A DNA stretch of 64,000 nucleotides from Cherax quadricarinatus (lineage: Eukaryota > Arthropoda > Malacostraca > Decapoda > Parastacidae), in the NCBI RefSeq assembly GCF_038502225.1, contig NC_091298.1:33134248-33198247 (forward strand). Direction: 5' to 3'. The position numbers and the translations under genes are program-made. Below are positions 1 through 9,901 of this stretch, piece by piece. Numbering within the stretch: position 1 is the stretch's first letter; every line of letters starts with the position of its first letter. The notes beneath the pieces are model-generated. The model was given only the letters and a program-made list of their open reading frames with translations, was not told the origin of the DNA and searched no databases.

Positions 1-960
1 CTGAGGGGCCCAGCCCTCTCAGAAGAGGCAAGCATCTTGTTTACTGCTACAGCAAGTAATTGATCCCAGATGCAGTACCAGTATGCGACGTGGTCAAGCG
101 ACAGAGGCTCCGTGCAAGACTCCAGTGTTGCAAAGTGTATTTTAATAAAAGACAGTCCATAAACTATACCATGGGCGGGATTGAACCCGCGGTCAGAGAG
201 TCTCAAAACTCCAGACCGTCGCGTTAGCCACTAGACCAGCTGGTCTAGTGGCTAACGGGCGGGTACAATCCAGCCCGTGGTATGGTTTGTTTGCAATCTT
301 GTCATTACGATTTCGTGAGTCATGTAGACAGTCCATCTCTTACCTTAGCAGGACAATTAAGGAAAATCCTGCTCCCACTTTATTACCATGGTAAAGATAG
401 TGCACATTGTTGTCTAAGCTTAAGACAGCAAGATTTAAGTATTCTGCTTTGCTTCATGGAGGAAGTGGTAAGGAAGCAAAAGCACTAGGTCAGCTTTTCC
501 TTTAAGTGCTAGGGGTAGTAACGGTGTAGGAGGCTGTGGGATCTTCAGATTACTTTTGACTCTACTGAGAGTCACACTGACGCCAGGATAACCAATAAAG
601 AACACTTATCCGTGCGTTAGTGTGAACAAAGTGTCTCACAAAACACAATAAACACTTACAGAGAAGTGTGCTCAGCTTCTTTAGTGATAAGATTGTGAAC
701 AAAAAAGACAAATCTTGTGGAACATAGTGTATGTTAACTTAAAAGGACAACTCATCGCCTGCACAGCCGCCCCTGCAGATGAGGTCTAGAAGCTGTCGAA
801 ACCATCTCAACATGGGCTGTCAAGAAATATAATTTGTATGATTATAAATTACCCCTAGGGGGTGTTATGTCAGCATATTTCATACACTGGTGGCTGACGA
901 TGTACGTACTTGTTTGGACTCAATGGTCCGCATATCACCGGGGTTTATGATAAGTGACTA
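1..960 (+). repeat. LTR-like repeat, left arm of an inverted pair
   Basis: The stretches 1-165, 330-700 and 740-960 recur on the opposite strand at about 1520-1670, 1160-1520 and 1925-2130. They share blocks such as CAGGACAATTAAGGAAAATC and TGCTCCCACTTTATTACCAT. At 864 the sequence TGTTATGTCAGCATATTTCA follows ACCCCTAGGGGG. The same junction occurs on the minus strand near 2017, so this is a plausible LTR start preceded by a purine-rich tract. A SINE sits inside the arm at 169-335. I infer LTR or solo-LTR remnants; no reverse transcriptase can be tied to them, although a BEL/Pao body begins 1.4 kb downstream of the pair. Confidence 0.45.
169..335. mobile_element. tRNA-derived SINE, folded-back inverted pair
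   Basis: A minus-strand tRNA-like head (169-240) meets a plus-strand head (about 238-300) at the palindrome CCAGCTGG. The plus copy reads TGGTCTAGTGGCTAACG (A-box-like), a B-box-like stretch (GGTACAATCC) and the tail GGTATGGTTTGTTTGCAATC. The same family appears at 42413-42635, 59335-59602 and 63440-64000. The boxes resemble a Pol III internal promoter, but no good cloverleaf forms, so I call it a SINE rather than a tRNA gene. Confidence 0.55.
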
Positions 961-2130
961 ACTCACGATTTTATACTCGACTGCGCAGTCAATAGTAGTA
1001 CATCACGAGTTAGAACACTTACCTGGGTATATGTATCTGACCCGTAATTACACCCGGATATCCGTTGAGTTGATTGAAGAATAGTGTTCTTTGAAGAATG
1101 TTGCACTACACTCTGTTGGATCGCAACACTCGTTGTTACACTGTTCATCAATAATTGTTCACACAATATCACTAAGAAGTTGATCACACTTCTCTGTAAG
1201 TGTTTATCGTGTTTTGTGAGACACTTTGTCCACACTAACGCACAGATCAGTGTTCTTTGTTGGTTATCCTGGCGTCAGTGTCACTCGTAGTAGAGTCAAA
1301 GTTAATCTGGCGACGCCACACCACCCCAAGCCGCTGCTGCCCCTTGCACAAAGAAAAAGCTGACCTAGTACTTTTTGCTCCCTTGCCACTTCCTCGATGA
1401 AGCAAAGCAAAATGTTTAAATCTTGCTGTCTTAATCATAGACAACAATGTCCACTATCTTTACCATGGTAATAAAGTGGGAGCAGGATTTTCCTTAATTG
1501 TCCTGCTAAAGTAAGATATATACTGTCTCTTATAAAAATACACTTTGCAACACCGCTGCAAGGAGCAGTGGTCACTTGACTATGTCGCATAGCATCTGTG
1601 ATCAATTACTCACTCTAGCAGTAAACAAGACGCTCGCCCCTTCTGAGAGGGCTTGGCCCCTCAGGGCTGAAAGGGGCTGAAGGGGCTGAAAGGGCTGAAG
1701 GGGGCTGATATCCCCCTCCTGGAGAAAATTTCTCCACAGTGTACCAGTGTGCGTATTCCTAGACTATGGAAGACGTGGACATCCAAGGACACTTCAGCTT
1801 CTATCAAGTCACCGATATCTGTCGAAGGTGTGAAGAACGCCATAGCTCACACTACAAGAGCAAGGTGGGTTATAGATTTCTTGTAGTACGGGGGACTGCA
1901 CAGTTCTTGAGTCGCAAGGAGTTTGTAATCAACCTATAGTCGGCAGTGAGGTGCAGACTTTTGAGTCCACACAAGTACGGAAGTCAGTCATCAGTAAATG
2001 AAATATGCTGACATAACACCCCCTAGGGGTAATTTATTGTTTATATAATATAATCTTTTTCAGTCCATTAAGACGTGGAAGACAACAATTCAAGACCTCG
2101 TCTGCAGGGGCGGCTGTGTAGACGATTTGC
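961..2130 (-). repeat. LTR-like repeat, right arm of an inverted pair
   Basis: Read on the minus strand, the repeat starts after ACCCCTAGGGGG near 2017 with TGTTATGTCAGCATATTTCA. It runs through the block shared with the left arm (1160-1670). It also carries a pyrimidine/purine simple stretch, (GGGGCTGAAA)-like, at 1667-1710. A similar stretch next to GAGAAAATTT lies at 17563-17645, so a third divergent copy probably exists there. The span 961-1120 is shared sequence between the arms or their spacer. No coding capacity is recognised; the short ORF ending in PFSPFSPF is produced by the simple repeat. Confidence 0.42.
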
Positions 2131-2199
2131 TGTCTTTTATCAGCTAAGCATTCACTATATTTTAACTATACACTTAGCTGGTAAACCATTTCTCAACAA

Positions 2200-3020
2200 A
2201 TAGAATTGTTTAAGCGCAGCCTTTTAGCACTTCCAGCAAGTCTAGCATTTTCAAGACACGAGCACAAAGCAGGAGTGAATTGCTGCTTTTAAATTAGTCC
2301 AGAATGGCTTGTACAGTCTAGTCAGCTTTCTTGGTGTAGCCCCAGCTCATAGGGAAGACAGGTCATGTGCTGGTATCAGCGTTTAATTCTTCAATTGGCC
2401 CCCATCGACGGCCGCTCTTTGATATGCTCCTCCAAAGCTGCCTTCATCTATGTCTCTGCTTGTGATGCATCTGTCATACAGCAAAATAACGAATCTCTTG
2501 ACATCATACATGGTATCTACAGTTATATCATTTGATGCTGTGAATAGCTTCAATAATGTCTCAACTAATTCATACTGCACTGCCTAGACTGTGTAGCCAG
2601 TCATCTTACTATGTGTAGCAATAAAGAAATGAATCGTGTCCTGTCAGAGCGATAAATATTGAGAGAGTTTGTCTCTTCTCAGATCCTAGGCCAGCTTCTC
2701 TCTCATTAGCTTCTTGGTACTAAATATTTTCTAAAATCCAAATGCGTGCAAGAGTTCATTGTCAGCTTACATCCCCTGAGCCACTGACATAGTCAACACA
2801 GCAACATTGTCAACAGTCCGAATCAGCATCTAACGGTGGCAATAATAGGCAGCATATATATTACGGATATAACTGCTGAGCAAGGCCAGAGCTGTCAGTT
2901 ATCGACTGCTGAAGATTCTATCTCCATCAGTGTTGGTGAGCTGCTTTTCTTTTTCGGCCAACTGCTTGAGAAGTGCATAAGACAGGAATCCTTCCGTACC
3001 TCGATGTTAGATGCATAGAG
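2200..3020 (-). pseudogene. Decayed copy of a multi-copy uncharacterised arthropod ORF family
   Basis: On the minus strand the translation shows, in order with frame changes and stops: IRTVDNVAVLTMSVAQG (about 2790-2850), a piece with KRFVILLYDR (about 2490-2580), AALEEHIKE in another frame (about 2405-2435), and a C-terminal piece QFTPALCSCLENA (about 2230-2290). I recognise this order (RTVDTDVVVLA-like, FTILLYDR-like, then a Cys-rich tail) as a repetitive gene family of unknown function found in many arthropod genomes. That is from memory and not checked. At least two frameshifts and several stops show it is dead. It could derive from a transposon-carried gene. Confidence 0.4.
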
Positions 3021-3139
3021 AGAGAGACAGAGTTAATCCTAGATATGGCTCTCCAATGAGCTGAACTTGGTAAGAGCTCTTAGCTTGTAAATAGAGGTAG
3101 GATCTCTTAACCTGTCCCTGGAAGAACACTTGTGAAAAG

Positions 3140-3422
3140 AAATTTTCTGTTTTATTAACACACCGGCCTGGTTAACCATAAATGAAGAAATACTTTCATC
3201 ATTCACTCCATAACTGTCTTGCCAAATGCACGGCTACACTACAGTTATAACTCTGCAACTTATCAACACCCCTCTTTCAGAGTTCAGGCACTGTACTTCC
3301 TACCTGCACACGCTTACTGGATATCTAAGCCCCTAGTATACAAAACCTCCTTTATCCCCTCCCTCCAACCATTCCTAGGCAGATCCATACTCTTTCTTTC
3401 TTCAGGGTTAGACATGCAGTCT
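3140..3422 (-). repeat. Interspersed repeat shared with 62549-62990
   Basis: The segment contains ACACCGGCC, CTTTCATCATTCACTCCATA, ACTGTCTTGCCA, ACACCCCTCTTTCAGAGT and CAGGCACTGTACTTCC in the same order as 62549-62720. The orientation is set by the A/T-rich end of the better copy, which reads as the element's 3' end on the minus strand. It is non-coding and looks SINE- or MITE-like. It abuts the truncated gag and probably marks the left breakpoint of the BEL/Pao body. Confidence 0.5.
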
Positions 3423-3433
3423 TAATATCAAGC

Positions 3434-4222
3434 TTGAAGCCACCCAAACATTGTTTTTCAGACTTACAGTCATTTAGGATCACATTAGACAATAGTCTCA
3501 GATCGCTAGGTGCTAAATATGATTTTAGGCAATGTAATTGGTTTATCAATGGTATTGTACAGGATAAGCTGTCACCACAAACCACTGAACGATTAAATAT
3601 TATGTTCAATACACGCTATTTCACTTGTGAAGAAATTAGTAACGGTTTACAAACAATAGTTTCTTGCATGCAAGCAACGAGACAAGATGGAAAATCCACA
3701 AATCCTGTGGATATTAAACCTTCAGTTCAGTATAAAAATAGTATACCTACTCCCACTAAACCACAGAATGGGAAATGTCATGTAGGCATTTATCAAGCTG
3801 TGAATACAACAGACAGTAAACAGATTGTCACACATAAACGTACTCCAAAATGTGTACTTTGTGATGGAAGATATTGGGCACAGTACTGTAGTCAATACAC
3901 AGCAATGGAGGCACGTAAACAACGTACTCAACAGCTGAAACGGTGCATGAAGTGTTTAGATGAACACAAGGGAGGTAAATGCTCACTTAAGAAGTGGTTT
4001 AAATGCAAGGGTATGAATCATACAGCATTATGCCAAGCACTTATGCTGAACAACAGAAGACAAATGTTTAAAGCGACTACTCTCCCAATAGCTGAAGTTA
4101 AGTTATCCAATAAATTACACAAAACCAATGTGCTAACATTATTTGATCAAGGCTCACAAAGGTTTTTCATAAGAAGAACAGTGCTACCTAAACTGAATAA
4201 ACAACACTATGCCAAAATATAG
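3434..4222 (+). pseudogene. BEL/Pao gag C-terminus and protease start
   Basis: An open frame of 262 codons lacks the gag N-terminus. Residues 1-85 fit the alpha-helical gag region (LQSFRITLDNSLRSLGAKYD). Residues 140-195 carry paired Cys/His clusters (CVLCDGRYWAQYC, then CMKCLDEHKGGKC, then FKCKGMNHTALC), typical of BEL/Pao gag. Near residue 240 TLFDQGSQRFFIRR resembles the protease active-site strand, with DQG in place of the usual D-[ST]-G-type motif. The frame terminates at 4220. Further protease and linker sequence (VGLGNRKKTVEAVIDDLP, KVKLACPDIQMDTIIPIDLL) follows in the next 250 bases with one in-frame stop. Confidence 0.75.
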
Positions 4223-4680
4223 TTAGCTATAACTGTTTTTTTCCAAAGTTCTGGTAAACAGACGTATGACCTAGCCAGATTCACTGTTGGTCTAGGAAAC
4301 AGGAAAAAGACAGTAGAAGCTGTGATAGATGATTTGCCTAAGTCTGTGCAGATCCAGGGATTAAAATAAACAGTTGCAGCACTGAAAGCAGCTAAGGTCA
4401 AGTTAGCCTGTCCTGACATACAGATGGACACTATTATTCCAATTGATTTATTGATTATGACTGTTTTGTGCAAAATATAGTAAGTAAACATGATGTTCAC
4501 TTGCTGAAAACAACAGGCCACATGATATGTGGTCCCATTCCCTCTCAAAGTGGGAAAGAAGCTGATATTGATTCAGTGGAAAATGTACTAGTTACGAGAA
4601 TAACCGCTGGTCATGTACCACAGCAAAAATTAACATTACTAGAAGAAATGAATGAACCAGTCGATAAGTTCTAGGATTTA
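4223..4680 (+). pseudogene. BEL/Pao protease-RT linker, broken
   Basis: The translation continues the gag-pol reading with DLARFTVGLGNRKKTVEA, a stop at 4366, then KVKLACPDIQMDTIIPIDLL and, after a frame change near 4470, HLLKTTGHMICGPIPSQSG. The last phrase is a conserved BEL/Pao pre-RT motif (LLKTxGG..ICGPIP-like). It is non-functional because of stops and indels. Confidence 0.65.
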
Positions 4681-4743
4681 GATGCGATAGGTATTGATGT
4701 AAATAAACCAAGTTCACAAGAGTCTCAGATTTATAACCAATAT

Positions 4744-5127
4744 TTGGACACTGTCAAATATATAGATGGACAGCATTGGGTTAGGTTACCATGGAAATTA
4801 AATCCACCACATCTGCCTAGCAATTATCGCATGGCTTTCGGACAAATGAAAGCACAAATATATGAGCTCAGGAAGAATCCAGAGCTACTGACTGTCTATG
4901 ATAATATCATACACGAACAGTTAGACAAATTCATTGAGGAAGTAGTCGAAGACAAGTTGAAGACAGAAGCTCATTATCTCCCGCACCATGGAGTCAGAAA
5001 AGATTCTGAAACCACTCCACTACGTGTTGTATATAATTGCAGCGCACGTGCAAATAAAGATGTAGCAAGTCTTAATGATTGTCTGATGACCGGACCCTCA
5101 CTGAGAAACTTGGAGATGTTCTTATGA
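4744..5127 (+). pseudogene. BEL/Pao reverse transcriptase, fingers region
   Basis: A 127-codon open stretch contains YIDGQHWVRLPWK, a BEL/Pao motif upstream of RT, then HYLPHHGVRKDSETTPLRVV and YNCSARANKDVASLNDCLMT, matching the conserved RT entry (HH.V.......RVV.D.S.......LND.L..GP). It ends at a frameshift around 5120. The catalytic motif A region follows in another frame (YSADISKAVLRV, about 5150-5185) with a stop at about 5230. Confidence 0.75.
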
Positions 5128-5605
5128 AATATCGCACAAATTCATATGCCTACTCGGCTGATATTTCCAAAGCTGTCTTAAGAGTCGGAACACAAGAAAT
5201 AGAGATTATGCTCGATTCCTTTTGGCCTTAAAAGCCACATGATCCTCAAAGTCCTGTGAAAACTTATCGTTTCAAGTCAGTTTTGTTTGGTGCAACATCC
5301 TCTCCATTCTTGCTAGAAGCTACTCTAAATACACATTTGAAGAAATATGAAAGTCCCTTCAATGAAATCTTAAAAAAAATAGTTTCTATGTGGACAATCT
5401 TCAAGGTACTATGAATAAGGAGGAGGATTTGAAATCCTTATACAGAGAAGCTAACAAGGAAATGAAAAGAGCAAATATGCCTCTAAGGATGTGGAATACT
5501 AATTCAACTCAATTAAGGGAACATATCAAAGAAGATTTCCCTGAAACTGAAATTCCTGATTACAACAATATGCTGGGACTTAATTGGAACCCACAGGATA
5601 AATAA
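5128..5605 (+). pseudogene. BEL/Pao reverse transcriptase, palm with YVDN
   Basis: The stretch contains ADISKAVLRVGTQEIEI (motif A), a stop, [20 protein letters not shown] (motif B region), a frame change in an A-run near 5380, then [20 protein letters not shown] takes the place of the common YVDD catalytic box. Some BEL/Pao elements naturally carry YVDN, so this alone does not prove inactivity. Downstream MPLRMWNTNSTQLRE and NMLGLNWNPQDK are typical of the thumb. It ends at a stop at 5603-5605. Confidence 0.7.
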
Positions 5606-5944
5606 ATAATTTGCAGTACACTCACCAAACGTAGTTTACTGTCAGAGGTATCACAAAGTTTTGATGCTCTAGGACTCGTCTCACCAATTACCATAAAAGG
5701 TAAAATGCTTATGCAAGTTGCATGGAAGCTCAAAATAGGCTAGGATGAGAACTTGCCTCTAGAAATGAGTCAAGCATGGGATGAAATATCCAGGGAGTTT
5801 AAACAACTTCATCAAATTAAATTTCCCAGACATATAGGTCAGAAGGGAAACAAGCACACATTACATGTGTTCTGTGATGCGTCAACTAGAGGCTATGGCG
5901 CTGTAGCTTACATGAGTAATGCTGAAGTACATCAGAAAAATTAA
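5606..5944 (+). pseudogene. BEL/Pao RNase H, truncated
   Basis: After the stop the translation resumes with TKRSLLSEVSQSFDALGLVS and WKLKIG, then after another stop AWDEISREFKQL and LHVFCDASTRGYGAVAYMS. The FCDAS block carries the first RNase H acidic residue. The domain is cut at about 5940 by a different retroelement sequence, so the remaining RNase H and all of integrase are missing. Confidence 0.7.
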
Positions 5945-6190
5945 AGACATGGGAGAGAGCCTGGGCCTATCTTTAAACCCTTTCAAATGTGAAATAGTTT
6001 CTACCAGTCGACAGATGATTCAGAATATAAGTGCTGTTTTACCAGGAGCACGAGCCATTGTACTTGCCAAAATCACTCCTCAGTGCTCCTCTTGGGCCCA
6101 ATGCCATTGATTTGATCCTAGAAAAGAAAATATCAGATCTCAGGATGATAGAAGGCAGGATGAAAGGCATTGATACACATGATACAGATT
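5925..6190 (+). pseudogene. Fragment of unassigned YLDDGT-type reverse transcriptase
   Basis: The translation reads GESLGLSLNPFKCEIVSTS, ISAVLPGARAIVLAKIT and, after a one-base shift, PLGPNAIDLILEKKISDLRM. The larger minus-strand copy at 52037-54265 shows the equivalent LILSPSKCEIIT, VLPEASS and LLGAPL at 53000-53140. Both therefore belong to one RT family, and this scrap covers only the region just after the YLDD box. It is joined directly to BEL/Pao on the left and CR1 on the right. Confidence 0.6.
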
Positions 6191-6682
6191 GATACACAGT
6201 CAAGTTAAGTTTATGGATAGGGCCTTTCGTCTTAGGGACAGGAAGAGGAGGCACAGGGTATGTTTTCCTGGGGCTGGGATGGGGGATATTGTTAACCGTC
6301 TGGACGACATCATGAAAGGTAATGGGAGCAATCCTATTATCTGCATCAGTGCGGGAGGCAACGTTGTTGGCAGACGTAGGAGTGAGGACCTGATTAGCAG
6401 GTACAGGTCAGCAATAAAGATAATTAGGAAGAAGGGTGGGAACCCTTCATATGTGGTATTTTGTCAAGGAGAGGAATTGGAAACGAATGGCTGTCCAGGG
6501 CAATTGGTGTCAATTGCTGGCTCGACAAATACTGTAAGGAAAATGCGGTAGCATTCACTGACAACTGGGACCTCTTCTATGGTAGATTTGACATGTATGC
6601 CAGGGATGGGGTTCACTTATCTAGGTCTGGGGTGGGGGCACTGGCAACGGCAGTGGAGGGAGCTGTTAGGGCTTTAAACTAG
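6189..6682 (+). pseudogene. CR1 ORF1, SGNH/GDSL esterase-like domain (copy 1)
   Basis: Two overlapping frames (6189-6551 and 6461-6682) together cover most of the esterase-like domain seen intact at 25818-26743. Visible blocks are CFPGAGMGDIVNRLDDIM, ICISAGGNVVG and DMYARDGVHLSRSG. The Gly-Asn-Asp block of the family (GGND in the other copy) is GGNV here, so a conserved acidic residue is lost. The Asp-x-x-His block (DGVH) is kept. The N-terminal GDS block lies upstream of the truncation, and a frameshift lies near 6465. ORF1 proteins of this kind are thought to aid RNP formation in CR1/L2 LINEs. Confidence 0.7.
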
Positions 6683-6829
6683 GAATATATAGTGGTATGG
6701 GTTTTGGCGAGAATACAGTGAAGTCCCAGTGTAGTAATATTATGAGTTCTAGGGGAACTAGTAATAGGCAGAATGGGGTGAATATTGAAAAGCCAATGGC
6801 ACTAGGCGACAAGGACAGTAATAGGTTAT

Positions 6830-7660
6830 GTGAAAAAAACAGATACGAGCAGGAAGGGTAAAGAGAAAGGAGGGTCTTTAAAATTATATTATGCTAAAAG
6901 GCGTAGTGCTAGGAATAAGATGGATGAGTTGAGATTAGTTGCTAGTGCAGGTAACGTTGATTTATTTGCAATCACTGAGACATGGTTTAATTCCCAAAGT
7001 CGGGACATGCCTTCGGAATGTCACATTCAGGGTTTTAAATTGTTCCAAGTAGATAGAAATATCGGTAAGGGAGGTGGGGTGGCACTGTATGTCCGAGATC
7101 ACTTGAACTGTTGCATAAAAACGGGTATTAAGTCTGAGGCAACACAGAGTCTGTCTGGATAGAATTTTCAGAGGGGCATAAAAAATGATTCTAGGAGTGA
7201 TATACCGTCCCCCAAACTTAGATAGGGACCAAGGGAAATTACTGTGGGAAGAAATTGTTAAGGCCACAAGGCACGATAATGTAGTAATTCTAGGGGACTT
7301 TAACTTTAGTCACATTGATTGGAATTTCTTTACTGGTAATTTTGAATCAAATGACTTCTTAGAAGTAGTTCAGGAATGTTTTTGAACCAGTTTGTTCTGG
7401 CGAACAAAGAAACCCTTGTTAATAATTTAGAAATTAATGAGGAACTCGGCACAAGCGATTACAAATCAATTACCTTTAGCATAGAATGGAAGTATGATAG
7501 TAGGGACAACTCAGTAACAGTTCCATATTTTCGCTTAGCAGATTACAATGGGCTTAGGGAACACTTATCATCTGTTGACTGGGGTAACGAAGAGAGGTAT
7601 CAATATGATAGCTCTCACCATACATGCTGCTCAAAGAACGTTCATCCCTTATAAAGAAAT
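6830..7660 (+). pseudogene. CR1 ORF2 endonuclease domain (copy 1)
   Basis: Three frames in succession (6830-7162, 7185-7385, 7376-7654) give an APE-type endonuclease: SARNKMDELRLVASAG, FAITETWF (catalytic Glu), ECHIQGFKLFQVDR, GGGVALYVRD, VIYRPPN, ILGDFNFSHIDW (catalytic Asp/Asn) and the terminal SDYKSITF, where SDH is usual, so the catalytic His appears to be Tyr. Frame changes lie near 7150 and 7380. The domain nicks target DNA for target-primed reverse transcription; this copy is dead. Confidence 0.75.
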
Positions 7661-8073
7661 TTAGATCAAATAGAAATGACCCAAAATGGATGAATAATAG
7701 GCTGAAATATCTATTAGGACATAAGATGGGAATTTATAGGCGTATCAAAAGAGGTGAGAGTCATCTTATGAATCAGTATATTGACACTAAGAGGGACGTT
7801 AAAAAGGGGATAAGAAAAGCTAAACGGGACTATGAAATTAAAGTTGCTAGGGATTCAAAAACTAACCCAAAAAGTTTTTTCCAGGTCTATAGAACGAAAG
7901 TCAGAGATAAGATAGGTCCCCTTAAAAAAACTATGGGCATCTTACTGACAAAAAGAATGAAATGTGCTCGATTTTTAAATAATTATTTTCTCTCGGTTTT
8001 TGCACAGGAAGACACTAACAATATTCAAGTAGTTAATTTTTATAGTGGGCCTGAAGAAGATAAATTATTGTAG
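7624..8073 (+). pseudogene. CR1 ORF2 linker, cut by insertion (copy 1)
   Basis: The frame contains RSNRNDPKWMNNRLKYLLG, KKGIRKAKRDYEIKVARDSK and FLNNYFLSVFAQEDTNNIQ. These match the linker of the antisense copy at 24500-24850. The frame runs into the inserted hammerhead element at 8069 and stops at 8071-8073. Coding sequence resumes after the second copy of the target duplication at 8385. Confidence 0.75.
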
Positions 8074-8352
8074 ATGAATGGTTCACAGAACCGACACGTT
8101 GATTAATTAGACACATGTGCAACTCTTGGGTATCTTTATTAAGGAAACGTTTCGCCACACAGTGGCTTCATCAGTCCATACACAGGAGAAACTTGATGAA
8201 CAGGAGGAGAATGAGGTAATCAATCCCTCAACCTTGAGTCGATGTGATCAGTCCATCAATCTTGAATAGAATACGGCATATGAGCGGAGAAGCATATACC
8301 ATAGGCAGGAGAGGTGCAGCAGTTGTAGGTGGTGTCACATTCCAATAATTAT
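8069..8352 (-). mobile_element. Hammerhead-bearing non-autonomous element inserted in CR1
   Basis: A 284-bp insertion is flanked by identical 32-bp direct repeats (8037-8068 and 8353-8384, beginning TTTTTATAGTGGGCC). This is the target-site duplication: the CR1 reading is restored when it is removed. Read on the minus strand the element ends with the hammerhead motif, GTTGCACATGTGTCTAAT and the terminal segment GGTTC..GAACCATTCATCTA. It is the same family as 50060-50451 and 60004-61089 and is truncated at its other end. Such short elements have no coding capacity and probably move with Penelope-type machinery. Confidence 0.75.
8130..8181 (-). ncRNA. Hammerhead ribozyme-like motif, subfamily 1
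   Basis: On the minus strand the order is GUAU-GGA-CUGAUGA-GCCAC loop GUGGC-GAAACGUU-UCC-...-AUAC. The CUGAUGA and GAAA cores are intact, stem II is 5 bp, and stem I pairs GGA with UCC and GUAU with AUAC. The very short stem III is self-complementary (AACGUU), suiting a dimeric or tandem fold. The predicted cleavage is after GUU. Confidence 0.75.
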
Positions 8353-8384
8353 TTTTTATAGTGGGCCTGAAGAAGATAAATTAT

Positions 8385-9901
8385 GTAACATCACAGTCAC
8401 TAGTGAAATGGTTGTGAAGCAGATAGACTGAAGCAAAATAAGTCGCAGGGGCCTGATGAGCTTTTTTCAAGGGTTCTTAAGGAATGGAAAATGGAACTCT
8501 GTAAACCATTAACTAATATTTTTAATTTATCTCTTCAAACAGGTGTAGTGTCTGATATGTGGAAGATGGCTAATGTAATTCCTATTTTTAAATCAGGGGA
8601 CAAGTCGTTACCGTCAAACTACCGCCCAATAAGCCTGACCTCAATTGTAGGCAAATTACTAGAGTCAATTATAGCTGAGATTATAAGAAGCCATCTCGAT
8701 AAGCATAGCTTGATTAATGATACTCAGCATGGATTCACGAGAGGCCGTTCTTGTCTAACTAATTTATTAACTTTCTTCAGTAAAGCTTTTGAGGCTGTTG
8801 ATCACGATAAAGAATTTGATATTATTTACTTAGATTTTAGTAAGGCTTTTGATAGAGTTCCGCACCAAAGACTGTTAAAGAAAGTGGCAGCTCATGGCAT
8901 TGGGGGAAAAGTGCTCTCGTGAATTGAGTCATGGCTCACAGACAGGAAGCAGAGAGTGTCCATAAATGGGGTTAAATCCGAGTGGGGATCAGTAACAAGT
9001 GGCGTTCCACAGGGATCAGTCTTAGGCTCGTTGTTGTTTATAATATATATCTATGATCTTGATGAGGGAATTACTAGTGAAACGAGCAAATTCGCCGATG
9101 ACACAAAGATAGGTAGGATAATTGATTCAAACTTAGATATCAGGGAACTTCAGGAGGATTTAGATAAACTCAATACCTGGTCAGAAAGGTGGCAGATGCA
9201 GTTCAGTGTAGATAAATGCAAGGTTCTGAAGCTCGGGAGTGCCCATAACCCTAGCACTTATATGTTAAATAATGTAGAACTTAGCCATACAGATTGTGAA
9301 AAGGACTTGGGGGGTAATGGTGAGCAGTAACCTTAAACCAAGACAGCAGTGCCTAAGCGTGCGTAATAGGGCAAATAGATTATTGGGATTTATATCAAGA
9401 AGTGTAAACAACAGAAGTCCAGAGGTTATACTGCAGCTTTATACATCATTAGTAATGCCTCACCTAGATTATGCAGCCCAGTTCTGGTCTCCATATTATA
9501 GAATGGACATAAATTCGTTAGAAAACATTCAGCGTAGAATGACTAATTTAATATATAGCATTAGAAATCTTCCTTATGAAGAAAGATTGAAGACTCTTAA
9601 GTTACATTCACTTGTTAGACGAAGAATGAGGGGAGACATGATAGAAGTGTATAAGTGTAAGGTAGGTATTAATGAAGGGGATATTAATAAGGTCTTGAGG
9701 ATGTCTCTCCAAGAGAGAACCCGCAGTAATGGATTTAAATTAGACAAGTTTAGATTTAGAAAGGACATAGGAAAGTATTTTTTTGGAAATAGGGTAGTTG
9801 ATGAGTGGAACAGTCTACCTAGTTGGGCTATTGAGGCTAGGACTTTAGGTAGCTTCAAATTTAGTTTGGATAAATATATGAGTGGGAGGGGTTGGATTTG
9901 A
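8385..9901 (+). pseudogene. CR1 reverse transcriptase (copy 1)
   Basis: RT coding resumes after the insertion and continues in frames 8491-8922, 8956-9330 and 9296-9901. Motifs in order: NVIPIFKSGDKSLPSNYRP, RPISLTSIVGKLLE, GFTRGRSCLTNLL, IIYLDFSKAFDRVPH (motif A, Asp intact), GVPQGSVLGSLLF (motif B), FADDTKIG (motif C, intact), WQMQFSVDKCKVLKLG and the C-terminal HLDYAAQFWSPYY..RRMRGDMIEVYK. Inactivating changes are a TGA for Trp at 8920 and a +1 in a G-run near 9310. The C-terminus ends SGRGWI. Confidence 0.85.

Larger units (their letters stand above)
3425..5945 (+). mobile_element. BEL/Pao LTR retrotransposon body, 5' and 3' truncated
   Basis: Successive plus-strand reading frames give gag with zinc-knuckle cysteines, an aspartic protease, a reverse transcriptase with YVDN, and an RNase H start with FCDAS. 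That is the BEL/Pao order. There is no integrase: the element stops at about 5940, where sequence of another RT family begins. Stops at 4220, 4366, 4672, about 5230 and 5603, plus frame changes near 4470, 5127 and 5380, make it non-functional. No LTR directly flanks the body, but LTR-like repeats lie at 1-2130. Confidence 0.8.

Noticed and set aside
3434..4222. Domesticated gag host gene
   Set aside because: The 262-codon frame is interesting, but protease, RT and RNase H follow in order with stops, so it is the start of a decaying BEL/Pao element.
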